A program made the translations under genes and the position numbers. The notes below the pieces were generated by a model. It was not told the DNA's origin. It made no database searches and was given only the letters and a program-made list of their open reading frames with translations. DNA of 64,000 nucleotides from Arthrobacter sp. M2012083 (lineage in GTDB: Bacteria; Actinomycetota; Actinomycetes; Actinomycetales; Micrococcaceae): assembly GCF_000281065.1 (NCBI RefSeq), contig NZ_AKKK01000032.1, positions 21,744-85,743 on the forward strand. Reading direction: 5' to 3'. Below are positions 32,677-42,586 of the stretch, in pieces. Numbering within the stretch: position 1 is the stretch's first letter; every line of letters begins with the position of its first letter.

Positions 32677-33375
32677 CTACTCGCCGTGGATGGCCGTTTG
32701 CTGCTGCTCTGAACGGTTGAGGTAGGCAAGGAGCAAGTCCCCGGCACGCTCCAGCTCGCCTGCTTCCAAAGCTGAGCAGATCTGCTCATTCTCCTTCAAC
32801 CAGTCGCTGTAGAAGTGGGCGTTCAGCGTGGCTTTGTGGAAGTAGAGCCGCATCTCGGCCAGGATCTGCGCCATGATCGTGTTCAGCCGGTTGCTCTCGG
32901 CGAGGGCGACGATGGCACCGTGGAAATGTTGGTTGGCGCTGCCCAGGCCCTCATTGTCGTTGGCCTCAGCCGCCCGCTTGCCTTCTTCGACGGCGGCCCT
33001 GACGGCGGCGATACGCTCCGGAGAACCACCCGCGCGGATAGAGCTGACCTCGATTGCCCGACGAACCGTATAGACGTCGTGAATGTCGCCTGCTTCGAGG
33101 GTGGCTACAAAAACGCCCTTATTGGGCTGGCGGAGAAGTAACCGTTCCCCGGCCAGCTCGGCGAAGGCTTCGCGGACCGTGTTCCGGGAGACGCCCAGGT
33201 CCTCAGCAATGGTGGCTTCGGTCAGCTTGGCGCCCGGGACCAGGAAACCTTCGGCCAGTTGGTAGCGCAGTTCTTCGGCGACCCTCTCGGCAACGGACGG
33301 AACTTTCATTCGTACCCGGGCCCGCGCGCCATCAAGGCCAACGTGTTCGCTTTTTCCTTGATCTGCACTGGCCAT
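32677..33375 (-). CDS. GntR/FCD-family transcriptional regulator
   Basis: 232 residues from ATG 33375. HTH region: AERVAEELRYQLAEGFLVPG, AKLTEATIAEDLGVSRNTVR, EAFAELAGERLL. FCD effector domain: VYTVRRAIEVSSIRAGGSPE, NQHFHGAIVALAESNRLN (ligand/metal His), HFYSDWLKENEQICSALEAG. Divergent from pxpA with a 25-bp near-perfect palindrome between them, so it probably represses the 5-oxoproline operon. The stop abuts the convergent LysR-domain gene with no spacing. Confidence 0.91.
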   Translation of the reverse strand: MASADQGKSEHVGLDGARARVRMKVPSVAERVAEELRYQLAEGFLVPGAKLTEATIAEDLGVSRNTVREAFAELAGERLLLRQPNKGVFVATLEAGDIHDVYTVRRAIEVSSIRAGGSPERIAAVRAAVEEGKRAAEANDNEGLGSANQHFHGAIVALAESNRLNTIMAQILAEMRLYFHKATLNAHFYSDWLKENEQICSALEAGELERAGDLLLAYLNRSEQQQTAIHGE

Positions 33376-33410
33376 GACACCAAAAATACACGATTGCCGA
33401 AAACTAGGAT

Positions 33411-33435
33411 CGCTGGATCGTTGAACAATCCAGCG
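33411..33435. promoter_or_regulatory. 25-bp near-perfect palindrome, probable GntR operator
   Basis: CGCTGGATCGTT and AACAATCCAGCG flank a central G, and only one position breaks the symmetry. The site lies 36 bp upstream of the GntR start and 50 bp upstream of pxpA, ideal for divergent control. Confidence 0.75.
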
Positions 33436-33484
33436 AAATGGTGCATGCTGGATGTAACGCACATCACGAGGCAGGGATCACATC

Positions 33485-34243
33485 ATGGCAATCATCGATT
33501 TGAACAGCGACGTCGGCGAGTCCTTCGGGCGCTGGACGCTCGGCGATGACACAGCCATGTTCGAGTCCGTCTCCAGCGCAAACGTTGCTTGCGGATTCCA
33601 TGCTGGCGACCCCAGCGTCATCCGCGGCACCTGCGAAAAGGCGGCCAAGGCCGGCGTCGTTATAGGCGCCCATGTTGGTTACCGCGACCTCGCTGGATTC
33701 GGCCGCCGCTTCATGGACATTGACCCCATGGAACTGGCCGATGACGTGGTGTATCAGATCGGTGCGCTGCAGGCGTTGGCAGGCACTACGGGTGCCAGCG
33801 TCCAGTACGTAAAACCCCACGGCGGCCTCTACAACGCGATCGTCAAGCACACGGCCCAGGCTCGTGCCGTGGTGGAGGCTGTGAAATCGGTTGACCCCAA
33901 CCTTCCGATTCTTGGCCTTCCCGGTTCGGAAGTCCTGCGCCTCGCGGAGGAAGCCGGCCTTCGCGGCGTTTCCGAAGCATTCGCGGACCGCGCTTACAAC
34001 CCGGACGGAACGCTCGTCCCGCGCTCCCAAGCGGGGGCCGTGTTGAGCGATCCAGCAGACGTAGCAGAGCACGTCCTGCGAATGGCCACTGAACAAGCCG
34101 TCAGAACCATTGACGGTTCCATCCTAAAAATCCGCGCAGAGAGTATCTGCGTGCATGGTGACTCACCCGGGGCCGTCGCGATGGCCACCGCTGTGAAGTC
34201 TGCTCTGAGCGATGCCGGCGTCGGAGTCGGCTCGTTCCTCTAG
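33485..34243 (+). CDS. pxpA: 5-oxoprolinase subunit A (LamB/YcsF family)
   Basis: 252 residues. LamB/YcsF signatures: [19 protein letters not shown] at the N-terminus (metal/active-site Asp and Glu), [28 protein letters not shown] and [11 protein letters not shown], then [17 protein letters not shown] and [11 protein letters not shown]. With PxpB and PxpC it hydrolyses 5-oxoproline (pyroglutamate) to glutamate with ATP. It is the first gene of the operon with an MFS carrier, pxpBC and a biotin carboxylase. Confidence 0.93.
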   Translation: MAIIDLNSDVGESFGRWTLGDDTAMFESVSSANVACGFHAGDPSVIRGTCEKAAKAGVVIGAHVGYRDLAGFGRRFMDIDPMELADDVVYQIGALQALAGTTGASVQYVKPHGGLYNAIVKHTAQARAVVEAVKSVDPNLPILGLPGSEVLRLAEEAGLRGVSEAFADRAYNPDGTLVPRSQAGAVLSDPADVAEHVLRMATEQAVRTIDGSILKIRAESICVHGDSPGAVAMATAVKSALSDAGVGVGSFL

Positions 34244-34289
34244 CCCGCCTGGGCTCCCCGCATCATCCCTCATCCCCCCGGAGGACATC

Positions 34290-35639
34290 ATGACCAGCAC
34301 CAACAATGCACCTAAGGCAGCGACAAGGAAGCCGCCGCCCGGTGCCATCAAGGCGTACGTCGCCAGCCTCACCGGCACGTCGCTTGAGTACTACGACTTC
34401 GCCATATATTCGGTGGCCTCGGCCCTCGTGTTCCCCAAGATCTTCTTCCCCGGCAACGACGAATTCGTCGCTTTGCTGCTGTCCTTCTCAGCCTTCGCGG
34501 TTGGTTACTTGGCCCGCCCGATCGGTGGAGTCATCTTCGGCCGTCTGGGCGACAAGATCGGCCGTAAGTACGTTCTGGTCTTCACCCTCGTCCTGATCGG
34601 CGTTGCTACGGTCCTCATTGGTGCGCTGCCTGACTACTCAGTGATCGGCGTCGCAGCCCCCACTATCCTTGTGCTGCTGCGATTGGCGCAGGGCATTGGC
34701 GTGGGCGGCGAATGGGGCGGCGCAGTGCTGCTTTCCAGCGAATTCGGTGACCCCAACAAGCGCGGCTTCTGGTCCTCTGCAGCCCAGATCGGCCCGCCCG
34801 CCGGCAACCTCATGGCCAACGGCGTTCTGGCCATCCTTGCCGCTTCACTTAGCGAAGATGCCTTCCTTTCTTGGGGCTGGCGCGTAGCCTTCCTGGCCTC
34901 CGCACTCCTGGTGGTCTTCGGCCTGATCATCCGGCTCAAACTCGAGGAAACCCCCGTATTCAAGGCCATCCAGGCCCACGGAGATCGTCCCAAGGCTCCC
35001 ATAAAGGAAGTTTTCACCACTCAGCCCAAAGCATTGGTGGCCGCAGCGCTCTCACGCGTCTGCCCGGATATCCTCTACGCGCTGTTCACGGTGTTCGTCG
35101 CTGTTTATGCCACGAAGGAACTGGGCATGACCACGGGCAACGTCCTGTCCGCCATCCTGATCGGCTCGGCTTTCCAGCTGTTCCTGATTCCGGCGGCAGG
35201 TGCACTGACGGACCGCTTCAACCGTCGCTGGGTCTATGGCATCGCGGCAGCTGCTACCGCTGCCTATATCCCGCTGTTCTTCCTGATGATCCAAGGCAAG
35301 TCCGTAGCCATGCTGACCATCGGTACTGTCATTGGCTTGGCACTCCACGCCTTCATGTATGGCCCGCAGGCCGCCTTTATCACCGAGCAGTTCCCGGCCC
35401 GCCTTCGCTACGCCGGCAGCTCCTTGGCATACACCCTGGCTGGCGTCATCGGTGGCGCGGTTGCTCCCATCATCTTCACAGCGCTCTACGGTGCCGCTGG
35501 CGGCGGCTGGTACCTGATCGCCGTCTACATCCTCGTTGCAGCTGTTGTCACGGTCGTGGGCATGCTCCTCGGCCGCGACCCCAAGCCGGAAGAAGATGTC
35601 CGTTTGATGCAGGGGACGCACGCTCAGCCGGCGGCGTAG
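34290..35639 (+). CDS. MFS transporter of the metabolite:H+ symporter type
   Basis: 449 residues from ATG 34290, with GGAGG upstream. Twelve transmembrane helices. The N-terminus GTSLEYYDFAIYSVASALVF and the loop GRLGDKIGRKYVLV (MHS/MFS signature), then QGIGVGGEWGGAVLLSSEFG, are hallmarks of the ShiA/ProP/KgtP group. Position between pxpA and pxpBC suggests it imports 5-oxoproline or a related acid by proton symport; the substrate is inferred from context. Confidence 0.9.
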   Translation: MTSTNNAPKAATRKPPPGAIKAYVASLTGTSLEYYDFAIYSVASALVFPKIFFPGNDEFVALLLSFSAFAVGYLARPIGGVIFGRLGDKIGRKYVLVFTLVLIGVATVLIGALPDYSVIGVAAPTILVLLRLAQGIGVGGEWGGAVLLSSEFGDPNKRGFWSSAAQIGPPAGNLMANGVLAILAASLSEDAFLSWGWRVAFLASALLVVFGLIIRLKLEETPVFKAIQAHGDRPKAPIKEVFTTQPKALVAAALSRVCPDILYALFTVFVAVYATKELGMTTGNVLSAILIGSAFQLFLIPAAGALTDRFNRRWVYGIAAAATAAYIPLFFLMIQGKSVAMLTIGTVIGLALHAFMYGPQAAFITEQFPARLRYAGSSLAYTLAGVIGGAVAPIIFTALYGAAGGGWYLIAVYILVAAVVTVVGMLLGRDPKPEEDVRLMQGTHAQPAA

Positions 35640-35645
35640 CGAAAG

Positions 35646-37331
35646 ATGGAAACCGTGATGCAAACCACCACCGCGAAAAGGGTTCAGTCTGTACGGCCAG
35701 TCGGCACCCGTGCCGTCCTGGCTGAACTGGACAGCCTGCAGGATGTCCTCGCCCTTCAGGACATGCTCTACAAGTCCCCGCTTCCCGGCCAAGTGGATGT
35801 TCTCGCCGCCGCGGAAACCGTGATGGTGGTCGGCGAATCGGCGGCTGCAACCCGCGCCATCGGTTTGAGGCTCTTGGAGCTGGAGCTTACTCCGTTGATC
35901 GCCAGCGACTCCGGGCTGGTAGTCATCGATACCGTGTACGACGGCGACGACCTTGCCGATGTTGCTGAGCTGACCGGACTGAGCGTAGAGGGCGTCGTAG
36001 CTGCGCACACGGGACAAATCTGGACTGTGGCCTTTGCCGGGTTCGCGCCCGGCTTTGGTTACATGGTGGGTGAGAATGAGGCCCTTGCGGTGCCACGACG
36101 CTCATCCCCACGAACGGCCGTTCCCGCTGGTTCCGTGGCTCTCGGTGGACAATACTCGGCCGTCTACCCTCGGCGTTCCCCGGGCGGTTGGCAGCTGATC
36201 GGCCGGACCGGGGCCCAAATGTGGGATCTGGACCGATCCCAACCTGCCCTGGTTCGTCCGGGGGATCGCGTGCAGTACCGCGCGGTCCGCGAGGTGGTGA
36301 CGGCTAAAGCACCATCCAGCGGCGACGCCCCGGCGCGCGAACCCGAAAAGGAGCATCACGTTGAGGCCGGTCTTCGGATTCTCAATCCGGGCACGCAGAG
36401 CCTGATCCAGGATCTCGGCCGCCGAGGCTACGGCCCACTGGGGGTGTCCGCTGCAGGTGCGCTGGACAGGGCATCGCTGCGGCGGGCCAACCGGCTGGTC
36501 GGAAACGAATCTTCGGCCGCGGCGATCGAATCGGTCAATGGCGGGCTCACGGTGGAGGCCGTTGGCGACCAAGTAATTGCTGTGACAGGGGCGCCGACGA
36601 CGCTGACTATCGAGTCGCCGTCGTGGTCTGAGTCCGACGCCGGGTCCGACGACGGCGCCATCCAGCCGGGCGCTAAGCGAACAGCCCCAATGGCCGCACC
36701 CTTCGCATTGCTCGACGGCGAAGTACTCACCTTGGGTGCTCCGGAGTCGGGGTTCCGTAACTATATGGCGATCCGTGGCGGAGCGGATGTCCCGGAGGTG
36801 CTGGGTAGTCGCTCAGCGGACACGATGTCCGGAATCGGGCCGGCCCCCTTGGTCATCAGGCAGCTCCTTCCGGTGGGCAACGCGACGGCGTCCACAGCTG
36901 TGGCTAACCCTGAACTGCAACCTGACTTCCCCGGAGCCGGCGTAACGGTTCTGGATGTCATCCCCGGACCGCGGGCTGACTGGTTTGACCAAGAGGCGCT
37001 GGATTCCCTCTGCGGCCAGGAATGGCTGGTCACTCCCCAATCCAACCGTGTAGGCATGCGGCTGGACGGCACCCCGCTGAAGCGCACGCGGGGAGGAGAA
37101 CTTCCCAGCGAGGGCACCATGGCCGGAGCGCTTCAGATCCCACCCGCGGGACTGCCCGTCCTCTTCCTGGCGGATCACCCCATCACAGGCGGTTACCCGG
37201 TGATCGGTGTGGTGCGCGACGAACACCTTGATCTTGCCGCGCAGGTCCCCATCGGCGGAAAGATCCGCTTCCGGATTGTTCCGGATTCGCCAGGCTTCAC
37301 CACGACATTTACGAAGACCCCAGAGAAGTGA
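35646..37331 (+). CDS. pxpBC: Fused 5-oxoprolinase subunits B and C (KipI-KipA type)
   Basis: 561 residues. N-terminal PxpB/KipI domain (~1-225): [20 protein letters not shown], then [20 protein letters not shown] and [31 protein letters not shown]-terminal PxpC/KipA domain (~238-555): [78 protein letters not shown]. Both domains are related to carboxyltransferase (urea carboxylase-like) folds. They are separate genes in E. coli and B. subtilis. The stop lies seven bases before the biotin carboxylase start. Confidence 0.93.
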   Translation: METVMQTTTAKRVQSVRPVGTRAVLAELDSLQDVLALQDMLYKSPLPGQVDVLAAAETVMVVGESAAATRAIGLRLLELELTPLIASDSGLVVIDTVYDGDDLADVAELTGLSVEGVVAAHTGQIWTVAFAGFAPGFGYMVGENEALAVPRRSSPRTAVPAGSVALGGQYSAVYPRRSPGGWQLIGRTGAQMWDLDRSQPALVRPGDRVQYRAVREVVTAKAPSSGDAPAREPEKEHHVEAGLRILNPGTQSLIQDLGRRGYGPLGVSAAGALDRASLRRANRLVGNESSAAAIESVNGGLTVEAVGDQVIAVTGAPTTLTIESPSWSESDAGSDDGAIQPGAKRTAPMAAPFALLDGEVLTLGAPESGFRNYMAIRGGADVPEVLGSRSADTMSGIGPAPLVIRQLLPVGNATASTAVANPELQPDFPGAGVTVLDVIPGPRADWFDQEALDSLCGQEWLVTPQSNRVGMRLDGTPLKRTRGGELPSEGTMAGALQIPPAGLPVLFLADHPITGGYPVIGVVRDEHLDLAAQVPIGGKIRFRIVPDSPGFTTTFTKTPEK

Positions 37332-37338
37332 GTATTTG

Positions 37339-39102
37339 ATGCGCAAGGTCCTGATCGCGAACCGTGGCGAAATCGCTGTCCGCGTCGCCCGAGCCTGCGA
37401 CGACGCCGGCATCCTGTCGGTCGCCGTTTATGCAGACATTGATGCAGACGCAATGCACGTCGGTGCTGCTGATGAAGCCTTCAGCCTGGGCGGAAATTCG
37501 CCGGCTGACACCTACTTGAACATCGGGAAGCTGCTTGCCGTCGCGGCGGAGTCCGGGGCAGACGCTGTCCACCCCGGGTATGGTTTCCTTTCCGAGAACG
37601 CGGACTTTGCCCAAGCAGTGCTCGACGCCGGACTTGAGTGGATCGGTCCCTCACCGGAGTCGATACGTCAGTTGGGCAACAAGATCACGGCCCGCGAAAT
37701 CGCAGTCCGCGCCGGCGCTCCGTTGGTTGCCGGCAGCGACGGACCCGTCTCTTCTGCTGCGGAAGCACGGGCCTTCGCGGAGGAACATGGACTTCCACTG
37801 GCCATCAAAGCTGCGTTTGGTGGAGGTGGCCGTGGACTGAAGGTGGTTCGCGAGCTCGCAGAAGTGGAAGAGGCCTTCGATTCCGCAGTCCGGGAAGCTG
37901 TGGCTGCTTTTGGTCGTGGCGAGTGCTTCGTGGAGCAGTACCTTGACCGCCCTCGGCATGTGGAAGCTCAGGTCATCGCGGACAAGCTCGGCAACGTCGT
38001 TGTGGTGGGCACCCGCGACTGCTCCCTCCAGCGTCGCCACCAGAAGCTCGTGGAAGAGGCTCCCGCACCCTTTCTCAGCGATACCCAGCGCCAGCAAATT
38101 TACGACGGCGCCAAAGCCATTGTGCGTGAAGCCGGCTACTACGGTGCCGGAACCGTGGAGTTCCTGGTCTCCGCTGATGGAGCCGTGGCCTTCCTTGAGG
38201 TCAACACCCGCTTGCAGGTTGAGCACCCCATCACGGAGGAGACTTCCGGGATTGACCTGGTCCAAGAGCAGTTCCGAATTGCTGCGGGCCTTCCGCTGAG
38301 CATCACGGAAGATCCCGTGGCTCGTGGACACTCCTTCGAGTTCCGCATCAATGCTGAGGACGTGGGTCGCGGCTTCCTGCCCTCGCCGGGGACAGTGGAG
38401 CTCTTTGAGGTGCCAACAGGCCCGGGAATCCGCGTCGACACTGGAGTACGCTCGGGATCATTTGTCGCGCCGCAATTCGATTCTTTGTTGGCCAAGTTGA
38501 TCGTCACTGGCGCTGACCGGCAGCAGGCCCTTCGTCGTGCGCGGCGTGCCCTGGCCGAAATCAATATCACGGGCCTCGCGACAGTCCTGCCGTTCCACCG
38601 CGCGGTCCTCGAGTCCGAGGATTTCACGTCCGTTGCCGGAATGCGCGTTCACACCCGTTGGATCGAGACCGACTTCGCAGACCAGATCCCTGTGGACCCC
38701 GAATACAACGTGGTCGCCCCGGAAGGGGAGCGGCGCACCATAACCATTGACGTCGACGGCAAGCGACTCGCAGTAGGACTTCCCGCAGACCTTCTGGACG
38801 GCTGGGCTCGTTCGGGGAAGGGCATTCCTGCTTTTACTACGCCGACCGATACGCCGGGTTCTATCATCGGTTCCGGCGACTCTCCCGCAGAATCAGCCCT
38901 CGTCTCCAGCATGGCCGGAACCGTCGTGAAGTGGCTGGTGGAGCCCGGCACTGACGTAGCAGCCGGGGATCCTTTGGTGGTCCTGGAGGCCATGAAGATG
39001 GAAACCCAAGTCTCGGCACACCGTGCTGGGACTCTATCCGAGGTGTTGTCCGAGCCTGGCGGAGTGGTCACAGCCGGCGCCGTGCTGGCTCACATCGAGT
39101 AG
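37339..39102 (+). CDS. Biotin carboxylase with fused biotin carboxyl carrier domain
   Basis: 587 residues from ATG 37339. Biotin carboxylase domain (~1-445): [23 protein letters not shown]-grasp [51 protein letters not shown] [21 protein letters not shown] linker leads to a biotinyl domain (~510-587) with the lysine in EAMKMET. It carboxylates its own biotin using bicarbonate and ATP. In this operon the acceptor is likely handled by PxpBC-like carboxyltransferase folds rather than acyl-CoA, which is inference; an AccA-type acyl-CoA role cannot be excluded. Confidence 0.92.
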   Translation: MRKVLIANRGEIAVRVARACDDAGILSVAVYADIDADAMHVGAADEAFSLGGNSPADTYLNIGKLLAVAAESGADAVHPGYGFLSENADFAQAVLDAGLEWIGPSPESIRQLGNKITAREIAVRAGAPLVAGSDGPVSSAAEARAFAEEHGLPLAIKAAFGGGGRGLKVVRELAEVEEAFDSAVREAVAAFGRGECFVEQYLDRPRHVEAQVIADKLGNVVVVGTRDCSLQRRHQKLVEEAPAPFLSDTQRQQIYDGAKAIVREAGYYGAGTVEFLVSADGAVAFLEVNTRLQVEHPITEETSGIDLVQEQFRIAAGLPLSITEDPVARGHSFEFRINAEDVGRGFLPSPGTVELFEVPTGPGIRVDTGVRSGSFVAPQFDSLLAKLIVTGADRQQALRRARRALAEINITGLATVLPFHRAVLESEDFTSVAGMRVHTRWIETDFADQIPVDPEYNVVAPEGERRTITIDVDGKRLAVGLPADLLDGWARSGKGIPAFTTPTDTPGSIIGSGDSPAESALVSSMAGTVVKWLVEPGTDVAAGDPLVVLEAMKMETQVSAHRAGTLSEVLSEPGGVVTAGAVLAHIE

Positions 39103-40350
39103 TTACGACGTAACGGCCACACCCAGCACGCTGTCCAGGAGGCTGTTGGAGAACTTCCCCGTGGGGTCGTTGGCCTGGACTAGAGCACGGAAGTCTTCGA
39201 AGCGCGGGTAGAGCGCCGCGAAGTCGTACTCGCCGGGTGTGAAGAGCTTGCCCCAATGCGGGCGGGCGCCAAAAGGCCTTAGTGCTGTTTCAAGCTCGGG
39301 GAGTATTGCTTCTACCTCGGCCTGCAGCGGCTTCCACGTGAAGTGGAGTGCCACGCTTTGCTGCTGGTAGAACGGGCTAAGCCAGAACTCGTCGGCGGCC
39401 ACGGTGCGAATCTCGGAGACGAACAGGAGCGGTGCGAGCTTGTCGGCCAGTCCCCGGACAGCCTGCAGCGCGGCCGGCCCCTGATCCAAGGGCAGGAGGA
39501 ACTCGCTTTGCAGCTCCTCGCCGTTGCTTGGCGTGAATTCGTGGCGGAAATGGGGCAATCGGTCAAGCCACTTGCCCGCCACATCCAGCTGCCCGGTGCA
39601 GTTCTCGGCCGACATGTCCGGCAAGGGATGCATGGCTGCCGTAGCAGCGGTTGCTCCAAAGAGGTCAGGCAACGGAGCTTCAGTGTCCAGTGCCTTCAGC
39701 CAGACCTGGGGAATGGTATCGCCGGTGTAATCGGTGAAGAAGCTGACGCTGTAGGCACTCGAAGCGATGTCCTGGAAGTTCGCCAGCGCGCGGTCCCACG
39801 ACATCTTGGTGAGCACTCGCTGCCGCACCTCGTAGCTTGGCCGGACCGCGAGCTCCAGCCCTGTGACAATGCCAAGTGCGCCCATTCCCACCACGCTGGC
39901 GAGGAATTCGTCGTCGTCCGCCGTGAGGGTCACCAGCTCGCCGGAGGCGCGCACCAGGTCAACACTAACGACGGCGGCAGCCAGGGAGGGGTTGTTGACG
40001 CCGCTGCCGTGCGTGCCGGTTTGGATGGCACCCGCAACGGAGATGTGCGGCAGGGAAGCGAGGTTGTGAATGGCGTAGCCCTGTTCCTCAAGCGCGCGGC
40101 TGAGGGCTCCGTAGCTGATGCCACCGCTGACTTTGACGGTGCCCTTCGCGGCGTCCAACACAACTTCCTGGGGGAGGGCATCGAGCAGGAGGTGGGTGCC
40201 GTCGGTGTCGGCAACCGTGTTGAAGGAGTGCCGGGAACCCAGGGCCTTGATCCGCGGGGACTGAGCTACAAGCTTGCACAGCTGCTCCAGGGTGGTGGGC
40301 CGCTGTACGTCCGCAGACGAATACTCAAGATTTCCTGCCCAGTTCTTCAT
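39103..40350 (-). CDS. Alditol oxidase (FAD-linked, vanillyl-alcohol-oxidase family)
   Basis: 415 residues from ATG 40350, similar in length to Streptomyces AldO. PP-loop/FAD domain: NLEYSSADVQRPTTLEQLCK, IKALGSRHSFNTVADTDG, ASLPHISVAGAIQTGTHGSG (flavinylated-His region). The C-terminal ALO-type domain ends RPHWGKLFTPGEYDFAALYP with the catalytic HWGK. It oxidises xylitol/sorbitol-type alditols to aldoses with H2O2; related gulonolactone oxidases are the alternative. It is divergent from a LacI regulator. Confidence 0.87.
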   Translation of the reverse strand: MKNWAGNLEYSSADVQRPTTLEQLCKLVAQSPRIKALGSRHSFNTVADTDGTHLLLDALPQEVVLDAAKGTVKVSGGISYGALSRALEEQGYAIHNLASLPHISVAGAIQTGTHGSGVNNPSLAAAVVSVDLVRASGELVTLTADDDEFLASVVGMGALGIVTGLELAVRPSYEVRQRVLTKMSWDRALANFQDIASSAYSVSFFTDYTGDTIPQVWLKALDTEAPLPDLFGATAATAAMHPLPDMSAENCTGQLDVAGKWLDRLPHFRHEFTPSNGEELQSEFLLPLDQGPAALQAVRGLADKLAPLLFVSEIRTVAADEFWLSPFYQQQSVALHFTWKPLQAEVEAILPELETALRPFGARPHWGKLFTPGEYDFAALYPRFEDFRALVQANDPTGKFSNSLLDSVLGVAVTS

Positions 40351-40387
40351 CGAATGATCTCCCGCTTGTATTTGTAGGCTCCCGCAA

Positions 40388-40403
40388 TTGTTAACGTTCA
40401 CAA
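40388..40403. promoter_or_regulatory. Near-palindromic LacI-type operator
   Basis: TTGTTAACGTTCACAA is a 16-bp palindrome around AACGTT with one mismatch, the usual shape of a LacI-family operator. It lies between alditol oxidase (start 40350) and the LacI gene (start 40479). Confidence 0.6.
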
Positions 40404-40478
40404 CTAATTGCGTCAAGGGGAGTCCACCGCGGTTGCGGATAGAGTTCAAGAAATCCGCTGTCTACCAGGAGTCGCAAC

Positions 40479-41483
40479 GTGAGCAAGGGATCCAAGCCGA
40501 CCATCCGGGATGTGGCACTGGCGGCGGACGTATCGCTGACCACCGTCTCCTATGTGCTTTCCGGTCGTCATGGTGGCACCACGCGGATCAGCCAGCCCAC
40601 GCAGGACCGGGTTCTGGCCGCAGTCAAAGAACTGGGCTATGTGCCCAATCAGGCCGCCCGAGGGATGCGTCGCGGCAAAACGGACGTGGTTGCCGTAGCC
40701 ATCGGAAACCTTGAGTGGCCTTGGGATCGCGCCCTCGCCACTGCCGCTGCCAACATTCTGCCGCAGCACGGCTACCAACCGGTGATCCTGCTGGGTGACG
40801 ACTGGCGAAAGTTCACAATGTCCGGGGGCGCCGACGGCGTCATCATTGGCTACTTCCCCGAAGCGAAGTCCCAGGATGAAACGGTCACCGAGTTGGCCCG
40901 CCGCGGCGTCGCCCAAGTGGTTATTTCGGGAACCATGAAACCGGCCGGATTCGACGTCCTTGCCCCTGAAGCGGACGCCGGCCTCGCGGAGTGCATGGAG
41001 TTCCTCACGGCGTCACACCACAGGATCGCATGCATCCGGAGGGCTGATCCGGCGGGCAGACCGAAGAGCCGCTTTGCCGCCTACGCGGCCGGGCTGGCAA
41101 AGGCGGGCATTCCTCTGGACGAATCTTTGGTCAGGACCTCACATCACCACCCGGCCACTGCGTATCGGTCGGCTCTCGAGCTGCTCCGGCTTTCGGACCG
41201 ACCAACGGCCATCCTCTGCACCGACGACATGGAAGCGCTGCAGGCGATCCGCGCCGCCTACCGTCTAGGCCTCCGCGTCCCCCAGGACGTCCAGATCGTC
41301 GGCGTTGGGAATTCCACGGAAGGCCAGGAGTGCGATCCGCCGCTTACTACCGTTGGGCCGGACCCGATCTTCGAACAGGTTGTCCGGATGCTGCTGGACA
41401 GGCTGGCGGGCACCACTCCGGCCGAGGGCAGCCGGGTTGCGTCACCGTGGAAGTTGCACCGCCGCGGCACGACGCAGGGGTAG
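40479..41483 (+). CDS. LacI-family transcriptional regulator
   Basis: 334 residues from GTG 40479 with CCAGGAG upstream. N-terminal HTH and hinge: TIRDVALAADVSLTTVSYVL, then QDRVLAAVKELGYVPNQAAR. The periplasmic-binding-like core contains VDVVAVAIGNLEW-type strands, GADGVIIGYFPE, and CTDDMEALQAIRAAYRLGLR, ending in a typical VRMLLDRLAG helix. It probably controls the divergent alditol oxidase gene through the palindrome between them; the inducer is likely a polyol or sugar. Confidence 0.92.
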   Translation: MSKGSKPTIRDVALAADVSLTTVSYVLSGRHGGTTRISQPTQDRVLAAVKELGYVPNQAARGMRRGKTDVVAVAIGNLEWPWDRALATAAANILPQHGYQPVILLGDDWRKFTMSGGADGVIIGYFPEAKSQDETVTELARRGVAQVVISGTMKPAGFDVLAPEADAGLAECMEFLTASHHRIACIRRADPAGRPKSRFAAYAAGLAKAGIPLDESLVRTSHHHPATAYRSALELLRLSDRPTAILCTDDMEALQAIRAAYRLGLRVPQDVQIVGVGNSTEGQECDPPLTTVGPDPIFEQVVRMLLDRLAGTTPAEGSRVASPWKLHRRGTTQG

Positions 41484-42479
41484 CTAGTCCTTCAAAGGCC
41501 GACGTGCCAGCCAAGCCGCTACGATCGCACCCGAAATGTTATGCCATAGCGAAAACACGGCGGACGGCAGGGCTGCCAACGGGCTGAAGTGCGCGGTAGC
41601 CAGGGTCGCAGCCAAACCGGAATTCTGCATTCCCACCTCGAACGCCAAGGCGCGACGAGCCTTATCATCCAAGCGGCCGAGCTTGCCCGCCAAGTATCCG
41701 AGGCCCAAGCCGAAACCGTTGTGCAGGACTACCGCCAGGAACACGATGGCACCCGCGGCGACGATCTTGCTGGCACTACCTGCCACAACGATCGCCACGA
41801 TCAGGGAAATCACGACGGCGGAGGCCCACGGAAGTGCGGGAAGAACCTTTGCGACGAGCTTCGACAGGAAGAGTCGAGCCAACAGGCCCGCGATCACCGG
41901 CAGCAGGACTGTCTTGACGATGTCCATCACCATGGCGCCGGCATCAATGTGAAGGAAGGATCCGGCCAGGAAGAGAGTCAGCGCCGGGGTCACAATCGGC
42001 GCGATCAACGTGGAGACCGAGGCAACAGCTACAGAGAGAGCAACGTCCCCCTTGGCCAAGAACGCCATGACGTTGGAGGCGGTGCCGGAAGGGGCGCAGC
42101 CGACCAGGATCAGACCCACGGCCAGCTCGGGCGGCAGCTGCAGGAGCACGGCAATAAGCCACCCCGCACCGGGCATGATCACATAGTGCGCCACGATGCC
42201 CAGCGCCACAGCCCAGGGACGCCTCGCCACGGAGGCGAAATCCGGCGGGGTCAGCGTGAGTCCCATGCAGAACATAATGACGCCCAGCAGGTAAGGAACC
42301 GCGACGCCCATCGGCTTGAAAAGTTCCGGAATCAGGAATCCGAAGATGCCGGCAACCACCACCAGCAGCGGGAACACTGTGACGGCAATGCGCGCAATTT
42401 TGGCTTCAGCGGCAAGGGCAGCGTTGACGGGCGCAGCGGGTTCTTCGATTTTCGATGGTGAATTGGTTGCCTCAAGCAT
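41484..42479 (-). CDS. Bile acid:sodium symporter (BASS) family transporter
   Basis: 331 residues with about ten transmembrane helices. Family motifs: PYLLGVIMFCMGLTLTPPDF near the N-terminus, ELAVGLILVGCAPSGTASNV (the crossover motif with GCAPSGTASN), and FEVGMQNSGLAATLATAHF with SVFSLWHNISGAI at the C-terminus. The family co-transports organic acids such as bile acids, pyruvate or pantothenate with Na+. No substrate context is visible. The stop abuts the LacI gene stop directly. Confidence 0.9.
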   Translation of the reverse strand: MLEATNSPSKIEEPAAPVNAALAAEAKIARIAVTVFPLLVVVAGIFGFLIPELFKPMGVAVPYLLGVIMFCMGLTLTPPDFASVARRPWAVALGIVAHYVIMPGAGWLIAVLLQLPPELAVGLILVGCAPSGTASNVMAFLAKGDVALSVAVASVSTLIAPIVTPALTLFLAGSFLHIDAGAMVMDIVKTVLLPVIAGLLARLFLSKLVAKVLPALPWASAVVISLIVAIVVAGSASKIVAAGAIVFLAVVLHNGFGLGLGYLAGKLGRLDDKARRALAFEVGMQNSGLAATLATAHFSPLAALPSAVFSLWHNISGAIVAAWLARRPLKD

Positions 42480-42563
42480 TCATCCATGCTCACACCCGCA
42501 CCATGGACGCCACGAATTCTTTACTTGTGGGGGAGCGTATATGTCAGATGACCGCTCTTTCGC

Positions 42564-42586
42564 ACCCAACTGAGTCGCAGTTGGGT
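42564..42586 (-). terminator. Hairpin downstream of SulP gene
   Basis: ACCCAACTG (42564-42572) and CAGTTGGGT (42578-42586) make a perfect 9-bp stem that begins at the SulP stop codon, with a five-base loop. No T-tract on the minus-strand side, so efficiency is uncertain. Confidence 0.5.
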
